Of a DNA stretch of 64,000 nt, positions 10,069 to 18,565 are shown one piece after another. The notes beneath the pieces are model-generated. The model did no database searches. It was not told where the DNA came from and saw only the letters and a program-made list of their open reading frames with translations. The position numbers and the translations under genes are program-made. The DNA is from Anatilimnocola aggregata. GTDB lineage: Bacteria > Planctomycetota > Planctomycetia > Pirellulales > Pirellulaceae. Numbering within the stretch: the stretch's first letter is position 1; each line of letters begins with the position of its first letter. Location of the stretch: NCBI RefSeq assembly GCF_007747655.1, contig NZ_CP036274.1, positions 930,001 to 994,000 of the forward strand. Reading direction: 5' to 3'.

Positions 10069-10408
10069 TGCTCGATCCCCAAAAACGTGCTGCGTCTAAT
10101 GCCAATCAGCCTATCGCGAGGGGAGAGCGGGCGACAAGGAATACGCTGAAAATTAACACATTGCCGGCTACTTCGAAATGACTGCACTCGAGTCGACCGC
10201 AACGTTGCTTGCCGAATTGCCCAAATCTTTCCCTCCACCCTCTTCACCTGGGGGGCCATTGCGCTACAATTCGACACTGTACGCTGGTCCTGCTGCGATT
10301 CTTACCGTGGCGAGCAGCGTAGTGCTTTGGGTTTGCTGGCCCGTTCTCAGCTGAAAATTTGTTTCGCGAAGCGGCAGTCAGCATTTTAGTCGAGAAGGAA
10401 ACACGTAC
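10069..10408. promoter_or_regulatory. Intergenic region between DUF1559 and the deoxyhypusine-synthase-like gene
   Basis: These 340 bp lie between divergent genes and I find no coding signal. A TACAAT hexamer at 10265-10270 could be a -10 box for the plus-strand gene, which would give a leader of about 130 nt, but no convincing -35 accompanies it. AAGGA about 9 nt before ATG 10409 is a good ribosome binding site. Confidence 0.3.
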
Positions 10409-11494
10409 ATGACCTGGCAACCCACCAAGCAAGAACTGCTGCAAAAGACCATCGAGCACATCGACATGAAGGACCACAACGTGGTGCCGGTTGTCGAAGC
10501 CATGCAGCACATGGCCTTCAGCGCTCGCGACTTGAGCCGCGCTGCTGACATTTACGACCGCATGCTCCGCGACACTGAGTGCGGCGTGATTCTCTGCCTC
10601 GCCGGTTCGCTGATCAGCGCCGGACTGAAGCAGGTGATTATCGACATGGTGCGCAACAAGATGGTCGATGCCATCGTCAGCACTGGTGCCAATATGGTCG
10701 ACCAGGACTTCTTCGAGGCCCTCGGCTTCAAGCATTATGTGGCCGAAGAGCGGTTGAAGAGCGGCATGGACGACAGCATGCTCCGTGATCACGGGATCGA
10801 CCGAATCTACGACACGCTGATCGACGAAGAAGAACTGCGCGTGTGCGACGAAACGACCCGCAAGATCGCCGATGGTTTGCCACCTGGCGCTTATACCTCT
10901 CGCTACTTCCTCAACAAGATGGGCGAATATCTCGAAACGAACGCCAAGACCGATTCGATCATCGGCGCGGCCTATCAATGTGGCGTGCCAATTTTCTGCC
11001 CGGCCTTTTCCGATTGCTCGGCGGGGCTCGGTATTGTGGCTCACATTCACGAACGGCTGCGAACGGGTCGTCAGCCCATTTCGTTCGACAGTGCGATGGA
11101 CTTCTACGAACTGACTCAGATCAAAATGAACAATCCGGTCACCGGTCTGTTCATGATCGGTGGCGGCGTGCCGAAGAACTATGCGCAGGACATCGTCGTG
11201 GCGGCTGACATTCTGTTGCAAGAAGAGCATGGTGCGCACGAGTATCCCGCGATGCACAAGTATGCCGTGCAGATCACGATTGCCGATGTTCGCGACGGCG
11301 CTCTGTCGAGCAGCACGCTCAAAGAAGCCAGCAGCTGGGGCAAGGTCGATACGACCTTCGAACAGATGGTCTTCAGCGAAGCGACGCTTGCCCTACCTCT
11401 CATCGCCGGCTACGCCTACCACAAGCGTGGCTGGGAAGGCCGCAAGTTCAAGCGCTTCGCCGACCTGTTCGTCGAAGCTGGCGAGATTGTTTAG
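10409..11494 (+). CDS. Deoxyhypusine synthase-like protein
   Basis: Protein of 361 residues that aligns by eye with the deoxyhypusine synthase family (NAD-dependent transfer of an aminobutyl group from spermidine). The SWGK box that holds the catalytic lysine in eukaryotic DHS is present (EASSWGK, Lys312). GANMVDQDF, GGGVPKNY and the C-terminal ATLALPLIAGYAY stretch also match family positions. Bacteria have no eIF5A substrate, so a role in polyamine metabolism (homospermidine or a carboxyspermidine-like product) is more likely, but this is inference. The gene is monocistronic, with a good AAGGA site upstream and a strong hairpin 47 nt after the stop. Confidence 0.88.
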   Translation: MTWQPTKQELLQKTIEHIDMKDHNVVPVVEAMQHMAFSARDLSRAADIYDRMLRDTECGVILCLAGSLISAGLKQVIIDMVRNKMVDAIVSTGANMVDQDFFEALGFKHYVAEERLKSGMDDSMLRDHGIDRIYDTLIDEEELRVCDETTRKIADGLPPGAYTSRYFLNKMGEYLETNAKTDSIIGAAYQCGVPIFCPAFSDCSAGLGIVAHIHERLRTGRQPISFDSAMDFYELTQIKMNNPVTGLFMIGGGVPKNYAQDIVVAADILLQEEHGAHEYPAMHKYAVQITIADVRDGALSSSTLKEASSWGKVDTTFEQMVFSEATLALPLIAGYAYHKRGWEGRKFKRFADLFVEAGEIV

Positions 11495-11540
11495 TTCTAC
11501 TTTGTCATAGGCGAATCTCGCCTCATTGCATTTTCCACCT

Positions 11541-11568
11541 CCTACTCCTCGGCACTCCGAGGAGTAGG
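11541..11568 (+). terminator. Perfect hairpin downstream of the DHS-like gene
   Basis: CCTACTCCTCGG and CCGAGGAGTAGG form a perfect 12-bp stem with a 4-nt loop (CACT). It lies 47 nt after the DHS-like stop. No clear U-tract follows, so it may act as a transcript-end stabiliser rather than an intrinsic terminator. The rest of 11495-11849 (355 bp without a gene) shows only a TAGAAT hexamer at 11791-11796, a possible -10 for the ferredoxin/MBL gene. Confidence 0.55.
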
Positions 11569-11849
11569 TTGGTGTGAGGAGCCGAACTGCAACTGTCCCA
11601 GCCATTCACTTCTTCTGCGAGGCGTGCATGAGCTGGGATGCATACGCCGTCTACAATGGCGAGTTCTCGCGCGAGTGTTCTTTAGACCGATCTGTTTCCC
11701 TTGGATTTATTCGCGCGCTGCAACTGAGACTCTGCCAAAGCATTTCTGGAAGCTTGTGCCGAACAGGGCTACGGAATCCAGTTCGACCCGTAGAATAAAC
11801 CGAGGGCCGAACGTGTCGGCCGCAAGATGAATCAACTGGAGACTGCGAA

Positions 11850-12710
11850 ATGGCCAGCGCAGCGCGAGCAGTGCCAGAGAATGTGCCCGGCGATTTCTTT
11901 GTCGATGCGACTTGCATCGATTGCGATACCTGCCGGCAACTTGCCCCGCAGACCTTCGGGGAAGGGGCCGACACGGCCTTCGTGCACGAACAGCCCACGT
12001 CTGGCTCGGAGCGGCGGCAGGCGTTGCAGTTTCTCGTTTGTTGCCCGACGGGATCGATTGGCACGCGCGGCAACGAGTCGGCGAAGGCCGCCCTGGGCGA
12101 TTTTCCGCTCATCGTGGAAGAACCGGTCTGGTACTGCGGTTTTAATTCACCCAAGTCGTACGGCGGCAACAGTTACTTCATCGAGCATGCCAGCGGAAAC
12201 TGGCTTGTCGACTCGCCCAAATTTCTGCCTCAATTGGTGAGGCAATTCGAATCAAGGGGTGGAGTGAAGCACATCTTTTTAACTCACAGCGACGATGTAG
12301 CGGACGCCGAGCAGTACGCCACTCACTTTAGGGCTGAGCGCATCATTCATCGCCACGAACTCCATTCTCAGCCCGGCTCCGAGCGTGTGCTCGGCGGCTA
12401 CGAAAGTGTCCAACTCGCTCCGGAGTTCGTTGCCATTCCCACGCCGGGACATACCGCCGGCCACTGCGTGCTGTTGTTTCAGAATCGGTTTCTCTTTACC
12501 GGCGATCACCTGCACTTCGATCGAGCCACGCAACGGCTTGCCGCTTTCCCCGATTACTGCTGGGATTCATGGCCGCAGCAAGTCGAGTCTCTTCGGCGCC
12601 TGCTCGACTTTCGCTTCTCCTGGGTTCTTCCCGGCCACGGTCAACGAGTGCAACTGCCTGAAGCAGAGATGCAGCGGCAACTGGCTGAGCTGGTTGCAAG
12701 TTCGCACTAA
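11850..12710 (+). CDS. Ferredoxin domain fused to a metallo-beta-lactamase-fold hydrolase
   Basis: Protein of 286 residues in two parts. Residues about 15-75 are ferredoxin-like: DATCIDCDTCR gives three Cys at C-x2-C-x2-C spacing, and a later CCPTGSIG supplies the fourth. Residues about 85-280 have the MBL fold. The usual HxHxDH motif is changed to THSDDVAD, while TPGHTAGHCV, FTGDHLHF and LPGHGQRV (motifs 3-5) are kept. Ferredoxin-MBL fusions occur in cyanobacteria and plant plastids, with no firmly established substrate as far as I know. GGAG stands about 8 nt before the ATG. Altered motif 1 suggests one metal site is changed or the enzyme binds metal differently. Confidence 0.85.
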   Translation: MASAARAVPENVPGDFFVDATCIDCDTCRQLAPQTFGEGADTAFVHEQPTSGSERRQALQFLVCCPTGSIGTRGNESAKAALGDFPLIVEEPVWYCGFNSPKSYGGNSYFIEHASGNWLVDSPKFLPQLVRQFESRGGVKHIFLTHSDDVADAEQYATHFRAERIIHRHELHSQPGSERVLGGYESVQLAPEFVAIPTPGHTAGHCVLLFQNRFLFTGDHLHFDRATQRLAAFPDYCWDSWPQQVESLRRLLDFRFSWVLPGHGQRVQLPEAEMQRQLAELVASSH

Positions 12711-12768
12711 AGCCTCAACGCACCACGCGCTTGGTCACGACTCAACAGCGGCGCGGTATCATGCCCGC

Positions 12769-12975
12769 ATGGAAGCGCATCAACTGCAGCAGCGTCATTG
12801 GTACTGGATCCGCCGCAAGGACGGCAGTCTGGCACCGTATGTGTTTCATCAGACGCGGCACGATCACGAGGGCAAGCTCGTCGCCGATTTCTTCGTGGGG
12901 AGTTTTCTCGTCCCCTTTGGGCTGAACCAAATCGAAGGGGAGGCGAACATGCCGACCTTCGCCAAAGAGAAGTAA
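12769..12975 (+). CDS. Small hypothetical protein (68 aa)
   Basis: An ATG at 12769 opens a 68-residue frame beginning MEAHQLQQRHWYWIRRKDGS and ending MPTFAKEK. It is Trp/His/Arg-rich at the start and has no signal peptide or membrane segment. The composition (WIRRKDGSLAPYVFHQ) looks like a real small protein, whereas the overlapping frames do not. It is 58 nt downstream of the ferredoxin/MBL gene on the same strand and could be cotranscribed. I do not know its function. Confidence 0.55.
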   Translation: MEAHQLQQRHWYWIRRKDGSLAPYVFHQTRHDHEGKLVADFFVGSFLVPFGLNQIEGEANMPTFAKEK

Positions 12976-13005
12976 CAGCCAGCAGCGTGGCGGGCGAGAC
13001 GTTTG

Positions 13006-16000
13006 CTATTTAACGGTCGACGCCTCGAATGCCGTATTGGGCGCGTGAACGTGACCAGCGGGATGAATGACGATCGGGTGTTCGGCGACGGTCGCAGTGC
13101 TGATGACCGTTGTTTCGGTCAGGGCAGTTGGCGACAAAGTCGCTGCCTCGTCGGTGAGTTCCGCACGGCGCAGGATGTGCTTGTTCCAAAATAGGGTGAA
13201 GTCATCCCAAAGGGAGTAGGCCACTGGCGTGAGGAGCAGCGTTAGCAGCAATGAAAGCGCTTGCCCGCCGATGATGACCTTGGCCATGCTGGCTCGCGAG
13301 CCGGCCCCGGGCCCTTGCCCCATAGCGACGGGAACCATCGCGGCGACGAGCATGAGCGTGGTCATCAGGATCGGACGCAAGCGAGTCTGGTTGGCATCGA
13401 GAATTGCCTTGTCGCGTGGGACACCTTGTCCGCGGAGCACGTTCGTATAGTCGATCTGCAAAATGCCGTTCTTCTTCACAATGCCGAACAGCATGAACAG
13501 CCCGAACATCGCGTAGATATCGAGCGGCGTTTGCAGCAGATAAAGCGAAAGGAAGGCAAACGGCAGCGTGAGTGGCAACGCCAGCAGAATGGTAATCGGA
13601 TGGACGAAGCTTTCGAACTGCGCGGCCAGCACCATGTACATGAACAGAAAGCTGAGGCCAAAGGCGATGAGGAAGCCGCCGTTCGACTCTTTCATCATCT
13701 TGGCCTGACCGAGAAACTCGTAGTGATAACCGGCGGGCAGGTTGAGTGTCTTCATGTACGCGTCGATCTCGTCGACGGCGGGGCCGAGCGGCATCCCCTC
13801 TAGGTTCGCCACCACCACCACTTGCCGCTGACGGCTGTGGCGTTCGATCGAGGTCGGCCCTTGGGCCGATTCGAGCGTGGCGAGGTTCGAGAGCTTCACT
13901 AGGCCCGCCTTGGGAGACGGAACCATCAGGGCATCGATAGTTTCGGGGGCATCGCGAAAACTTTGATCGGCCCGCACCCAGACATCGTACTGATCGGCGT
14001 TCTCTTTGTACTTGCCGATGAGCTCGCCTCCGACGAGCAGATTCAGCGTGGAAGCCACCGTTTCGATCGGCACGCCCAAGTCGGACGCGCGCTCGCGGTC
14101 GATCTTCACCCGCAGTTCGGGCTTCCGCAGCGAGAGACTGGTATCGACATCGACATAGCTGCTGCGGGTCTTCATCCACGCGGCAACCTTGTCGGCAATC
14201 AGCCGCAGCTCTTCAAGCTCGGGGCCGCGAATATTCAAGTCGACGTCGACCTGCTTGAACCCACTGGCAGAGATCGCGCCGACGTCTTGCACGGCAGTCC
14301 GAATATCGGGGTAGCGGGTCATCAATTCGCGAGCCTGTCGCATCACATCGAACTGCGAATAGGGACGGTGACCGACGTCGGGCAAGCGGACATAAATGCT
14401 GGCCTGCGTCACATCTCCCTGGCCTTTGCCGACTCGGCCGGTCGTATCGCCGACAATCGTGAAGATGTGCCGCACATCGGGCAGCGTTTTCAGGTCGGTT
14501 TCCATTTCCTTCATCAGCTTGTCGGCCCGTTCGAGCGAGTACCCTTCGGGCAGCGTCATACTGACCTCAAATTCGCCCTGATCGTCGACAGGAACAAAGT
14601 CGAAGCCGACCATGCCGGCGATCGTCGGCGTCGAGAGGAGCACCAGCACCGAAGTGACGACGATCACCCAGCGATGCTGCAGCGACCAACTGAGGATCCA
14701 ACGATATGAGCCTTCGATGATCCGCGTCGTCCAGCCCGACTTGCTCTTGTTGTGGGCCCCTTTTTCGAGCACCAAAAACCGCGAGCAAAGCATTGGTGTG
14801 AGCGTGAACGAGACAAACATGCTCATCAAAATCGAGAAGCCGACTACAAAGCCGAAGCTATTAAAAAATCGGCCCACTTGTCCCTGCATAAAGGCCACGG
14901 GGACGAAGATCACCAAGAGTGAAATTGTGGTCGCGACGACCGCAGTGGCGATTTCAGACGTTGCGGAGCGGGAAGCTTCCATCGCGGAGCGGCCAAACTC
15001 TTCCATATGCCGGAAGATGTTTTCGTGCACCACTACCGCATCGTCGATGACGATCCCAATCGCCAGAATCAGCCCCAGCATGGTGATGTTGTTGAGCGTG
15101 TAACCCATCGCCATCATGAAGGCGAAAGTGGGAAGCATCGAGGCGGGAATCGCGATGGTCGCGATAATCGTCGTCCGCCAGTCGCGAATGAAGAGCAGAA
15201 TCGTCAGGCTCACCAATACCGCGGCGAGTACCAGGTGGAACTTCACTTCTTCAATACTGCTCTCGATGAATCGCGATTGATCGCGAATCACCGCCCATTG
15301 GATGTCGGCGGGGAGCGACGAACTGATTTCCTTAAGCCGTTCCTTGATGCGGTGCACGACCGCGACCGTGTTCTGCCCCGACTGCTTTTGCACCACCAGA
15401 CTGACTGCTGAATTGCCATCGAGCCGACTAAGGCCGCGGGGCTCTTCGAACGAATCTTCAACGCGGCCAATGTCCTTCAGCCGCACGGGGTAGTCGTTGC
15501 GATCGGCGACGATCAGATTCGCGAAGTCGGCGACCTTTTCAATTCGCCCCATCGTTCGCAGCACCAGTTCCGAAGCACCTTGATCGACTCGGCCACCGGG
15601 AACTTCGAGGTTCTGCCGCAGTAGTGCCTGGCGAATATCTTCCGCAGATAGGCGATACGCGGCCAGTTTGTCGACATCGAGGATGATGTTAATCGCCCGC
15701 TGACGACCACCGACCAGCGTCACGGCACCAACGCCGTAGATTGTTTCCAGATTCTCTTTGACTTGCTTCTTCGCCAGTTCGGTCACTTCGCGCACATCGC
15801 GCTTGCCGCTGACGGCAATCGTCATGACCGGCGCGGCATCGACGGCGAACTTATCGACCAGCGGTGTTTCGGTTCCGGCAGGCAGGCGATTGATGATCGT
15901 CGAGACCTTGTCGCGCACTTCTTGCGCGGCGACATCGCCATCTTTGGCCAGCTTGAAGGCGATGACGATCTGCGAAAAACCTTCCTTGGTCGTCGACTTG

Positions 16001-16239
16001 AGTTCGTCGATGCCCGAGATCGTATTGACTGCCTCTTCAAGTTCCTTGGTGACGCTCGACTCCATTTCCTCGACGCCGGCACCCTTGAGCGTCGTAGTAA
16101 TCACGACGGTGGGAATGTCGACATTAGGAAACAAGTCGACGCCGAGGCGAGGATAGGCAGCAGCCCCCAGCACGACCGGCGCGAGGACCAGCATGCAAGT
16201 GAAGACCGGCCGACGAATGCAAAGTTCCCAGACAGTCAT
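13006..16239 (-). CDS. RND efflux permease (AcrB/HAE1-like)
   Basis: Inner-membrane proton-driven drug/metabolite exporter of 1077 residues, normal for the family. Both halves have the expected layout of one TM helix, a large periplasmic porter region and a TM bundle. The proton-relay pair is present in TM4 (AIGIVIDDAVVV) and the TM10 Lys in FGIVKKNGILQIDY. It starts MTVWELCIRRPVFTCM. The adaptor ends 2 nt upstream, so tetR, adaptor and permease form one operon. No TolC-type outer-membrane gene is in the window. An acidic/Thr-rich C-terminal tail with several His residues (about 50 aa) follows the last TM segment. Confidence 0.95.
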   Translation of the reverse strand: MTVWELCIRRPVFTCMLVLAPVVLGAAAYPRLGVDLFPNVDIPTVVITTTLKGAGVEEMESSVTKELEEAVNTISGIDELKSTTKEGFSQIVIAFKLAKDGDVAAQEVRDKVSTIINRLPAGTETPLVDKFAVDAAPVMTIAVSGKRDVREVTELAKKQVKENLETIYGVGAVTLVGGRQRAINIILDVDKLAAYRLSAEDIRQALLRQNLEVPGGRVDQGASELVLRTMGRIEKVADFANLIVADRNDYPVRLKDIGRVEDSFEEPRGLSRLDGNSAVSLVVQKQSGQNTVAVVHRIKERLKEISSSLPADIQWAVIRDQSRFIESSIEEVKFHLVLAAVLVSLTILLFIRDWRTTIIATIAIPASMLPTFAFMMAMGYTLNNITMLGLILAIGIVIDDAVVVHENIFRHMEEFGRSAMEASRSATSEIATAVVATTISLLVIFVPVAFMQGQVGRFFNSFGFVVGFSILMSMFVSFTLTPMLCSRFLVLEKGAHNKSKSGWTTRIIEGSYRWILSWSLQHRWVIVVTSVLVLLSTPTIAGMVGFDFVPVDDQGEFEVSMTLPEGYSLERADKLMKEMETDLKTLPDVRHIFTIVGDTTGRVGKGQGDVTQASIYVRLPDVGHRPYSQFDVMRQARELMTRYPDIRTAVQDVGAISASGFKQVDVDLNIRGPELEELRLIADKVAAWMKTRSSYVDVDTSLSLRKPELRVKIDRERASDLGVPIETVASTLNLLVGGELIGKYKENADQYDVWVRADQSFRDAPETIDALMVPSPKAGLVKLSNLATLESAQGPTSIERHSRQRQVVVVANLEGMPLGPAVDEIDAYMKTLNLPAGYHYEFLGQAKMMKESNGGFLIAFGLSFLFMYMVLAAQFESFVHPITILLALPLTLPFAFLSLYLLQTPLDIYAMFGLFMLFGIVKKNGILQIDYTNVLRGQGVPRDKAILDANQTRLRPILMTTLMLVAAMVPVAMGQGPGAGSRASMAKVIIGGQALSLLLTLLLTPVAYSLWDDFTLFWNKHILRRAELTDEAATLSPTALTETTVISTATVAEHPIVIHPAGHVHAPNTAFEASTVK

Positions 16240-16241
16240 GC

Positions 16242-17642
16242 TTAGCGAGTCCCTGCGGAGTTCTGAGAATTGCGGGCCTGATCGACAGCATTCTTGCTGT
16301 TGACTTCAGGTGCGAGTTGTTCCATGTCGACCAGGTGCGAGGCAGGCATTACCTGCGGTGCGGCGACGGCCAACGGTTGCCGCACGCTAATGCGCGAGCC
16401 GTTGGCCAGTTGAGTTTGACCACTCGTGACGGCGACCGCCTGCGCGGGAAGGTCGCCGATGACTTCGACCCAGCCTGCATCGCGCACGCCCAGGGCCACC
16501 GGCACATCGCGAACGGTGTCGCCATCCTGACAGAAGATCTTGGTCACACCCGCGTAAGTAATGACTGATTCAGCGGGGGCCATGATTGCCTGGTCTGCGG
16601 TGCGGGTCACAATCGCGCCCTTGGCGAAACAGCCGTGCTGCAGGCGGTGATCGTTATTCGGCACATACGCTTCGATTTCAAAGGTGCGACTTTCGGAGTC
16701 AATCGTCGGGCTGATGCGGGCGATGCGGGCTTGAAAGACATCGTTGGGATATGCTTCCACGCGCACTTCCACCGCCTGGCCCAGTTGCAATTCGCTGGCA
16801 TAACGCTCAGGAACGGTCGCGCGTAGTTTGAGCGCGTCGTCGATGACCAATTCGAGCAACGGTGAAGAACCGGCAGTGGCAAGCTCGCCAGCAGTGGCCA
16901 TGCGCTTGGCGACCACATAGCCCACGCCTTGCTGCTGCAGTTCTTTGACGGAAGGGAAGTCGCTGGGAGGAGCGGTGATTCGCGTCTCGGCCAATTGCCG
17001 CTGTGCCGTTTCGAGCACCGACTGCGAATAGCGAACCGCTGCCATCGTGGCGCGAATGTCGAGCTGTGTTTGCAGCAGCGTCGACTCTTCCACACGGAGA
17101 TCGGTCTCCGCTTTCTCGAACTCTTCGTTGGTGCCGGCATTCTTTTGAAACAAGTTGCGGAACCGCTCGTAACGGCGGCGGGCATTATCGACGAGCAATC
17201 GCCCGCGGATCATGCTGGGCAACTGCTCCGCATCGAACTGACCTTTCGGCATCTCCGTAAGGCCCAGCTTCGAGAGTTCCTTTTCGAGTGACCGCTGAGC
17301 TTCATCGAGCGCCAGTTTGAAATCGGTCGGATCGAGCTCGACCAGCACCGCGCCAGGCTTGATGCGGTCGCCGACGTCGACGAGGACTTTTTCGATTCGC
17401 CCCGGCACCTTCGCGCTGATCTGGATTCGCTCCAATCCATGCAGCGTGCCGACCGCGGTGATGCGGCGCTGCACGGACCGCGTTTCGAGTGCGGCGACCG
17501 TGACGATCACCGGCTTCGGCGGCGCTGCCACAGCTGTTGGTTCGGGCTTGGCACCGTGCGAACCGCAGCCAACGAGCGGGATGGCGAGTGCAACAGCTGC
17601 CGCAGCGGTGATGAATACGGACGAGCGTCGTGAGACTGACAT
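16242..17642 (-). CDS. RND efflux periplasmic adaptor (membrane-fusion lipoprotein)
   Basis: Protein of 466 residues with a lipoprotein signal (residues 1-26, lipobox LVGC). It shows the HlyD/AcrA order: barrel-sandwich half (QISAKVPGRIEKVLVDVGD), alpha-helical hairpin about residues 110-220, second lipoyl half, beta-barrel (VRVEAYPNDVFQARIARISP) and membrane-proximal domain. It links the permease to an outer-membrane channel. The permease begins 2 nt downstream and the TetR gene ends 6 nt upstream, so the three are almost certainly cotranscribed. Confidence 0.93.
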   Translation of the reverse strand: MSVSRRSSVFITAAAAVALAIPLVGCGSHGAKPEPTAVAAPPKPVIVTVAALETRSVQRRITAVGTLHGLERIQISAKVPGRIEKVLVDVGDRIKPGAVLVELDPTDFKLALDEAQRSLEKELSKLGLTEMPKGQFDAEQLPSMIRGRLLVDNARRRYERFRNLFQKNAGTNEEFEKAETDLRVEESTLLQTQLDIRATMAAVRYSQSVLETAQRQLAETRITAPPSDFPSVKELQQQGVGYVVAKRMATAGELATAGSSPLLELVIDDALKLRATVPERYASELQLGQAVEVRVEAYPNDVFQARIARISPTIDSESRTFEIEAYVPNNDHRLQHGCFAKGAIVTRTADQAIMAPAESVITYAGVTKIFCQDGDTVRDVPVALGVRDAGWVEVIGDLPAQAVAVTSGQTQLANGSRISVRQPLAVAAPQVMPASHLVDMEQLAPEVNSKNAVDQARNSQNSAGTR

Positions 17643-17648
17643 AGGTAG

Positions 17649-18311
17649 TTACTCAGGTCGGCAGGTGTCTTGAGTGGGGGCTAAGGCGATGCCTTGCAGG
17701 ATTAAATCGGCGACGCGATTCCCGTCCGCAGCTGTAGCAGGGTCGCGCTTGCCGAGAAAATGAACGAGGACGGCACCGAAGAGCGACTGCTCGATGAAGT
17801 CCATCAAATGTTCGACGGGAAGTGACCGCAGAACCTTCTTTTGGACCAGGTCCGTAAAGTCGTCGCGCCAGCGGCAGGTCATTTCGTCGTCTTTGCGACC
17901 AAAGAACGTCGGGGACTCACGATCGCGGAAATGAGCCCGCTCTTGAATCATCAGTTCGACGAACTCCGGGTGATTGCGGAAGAACTTTAAGAACGCGATG
18001 ACACCGGCTCTTAGGCGATCGAGCGGCAGCGCCTGTGCATCAGCCACTTGATTCACGGCATCCTTCAACCGCCGCAGACCAAGGTCAGCAGCCGCCAGGA
18101 AGAGTTTTTCCTTATTGATGAAGTGCCGATAAACGGTTCCCTTGCCAACTCCAGCCCGGTCGGCAATTTGCTGCACTTCGGTCGCTGCGAACCCTTGCCG
18201 GGCGAATAGTTCGACCGCTGCCGAAAGTATCTCGTCGGAGCGGCGCGAATGGGCTTCGTCGACTCGCAAGTCGTCGGCGGAAGTGCCAGTCGGTAATTGA
18301 GTTACATTCAT
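17649..18311 (-). CDS. TetR/AcrR-family repressor of the RND operon
   Basis: Ligand-responsive repressor of 220 residues from ATG 18311. The N-terminal helix-turn-helix is typical: GFAATEVQQIADRAGVGKGT followed by VYRHFINKEKLFLAA. The C-terminal half is the variable ligand and dimer domain. The open frame reaches back to 18413, but that extension covers a 12-bp palindrome likely to be regulatory, so I chose 18311. It is first in an operon with its adaptor and permease, as in many efflux systems, and probably represses itself and them. Confidence 0.88.
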   Translation of the reverse strand: MNVTQLPTGTSADDLRVDEAHSRRSDEILSAAVELFARQGFAATEVQQIADRAGVGKGTVYRHFINKEKLFLAAADLGLRRLKDAVNQVADAQALPLDRLRAGVIAFLKFFRNHPEFVELMIQERAHFRDRESPTFFGRKDDEMTCRWRDDFTDLVQKKVLRSLPVEHLMDFIEQSLFGAVLVHFLGKRDPATAADGNRVADLILQGIALAPTQDTCRPE

Positions 18312-18348
18312 CGCGAGTTCACAATCCACAAACCAATCGAGCGCCGGA

Positions 18349-18360
18349 CGGACCGGTCCG
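18349..18360. promoter_or_regulatory. Palindrome, candidate TetR operator
   Basis: CGGACCGGTCCG is a perfect 12-bp palindrome 38 nt upstream of the chosen tetR start, in the region that divides tetR from the divergent rimO. A shorter dyad, GAAT-ATC-ATTC, lies a few bases further on (about 18369-18379). GC-rich dyads with an ACCGGT core are plausible TetR-family sites; no binding data are implied. Confidence 0.4.
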
Positions 18361-18565
18361 CCCGCCTGAATATCATTCGAAATGCCGGGCAGAGCGTCAA
18401 GACCAATTTCCACTGCACCCCCGGCTTTGCTGCCACCCGCAACGGAATCGCGGCAATTTTGCCCCTCCCGCCGCGAGAACTTCGCCCATAGACTGAAGGA
18501 TTACGCGCTGCCCAAGGAAGCAAATTTGGTCTCCGGGTGGCCTCTGTTTACGTTCGGACGCAGCC

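Noticed and set aside
11624-11830. Short frames between the DHS-like and ferredoxin/MBL genes
   Set aside because: Two overlapping frames with odd composition and no ribosome binding site; region treated as intergenic.
13202-14179. 325-codon minus-strand frame inside the RND permease
   Set aside because: It is a frame shift of the permease itself; composition is Arg-rich and has no domain.
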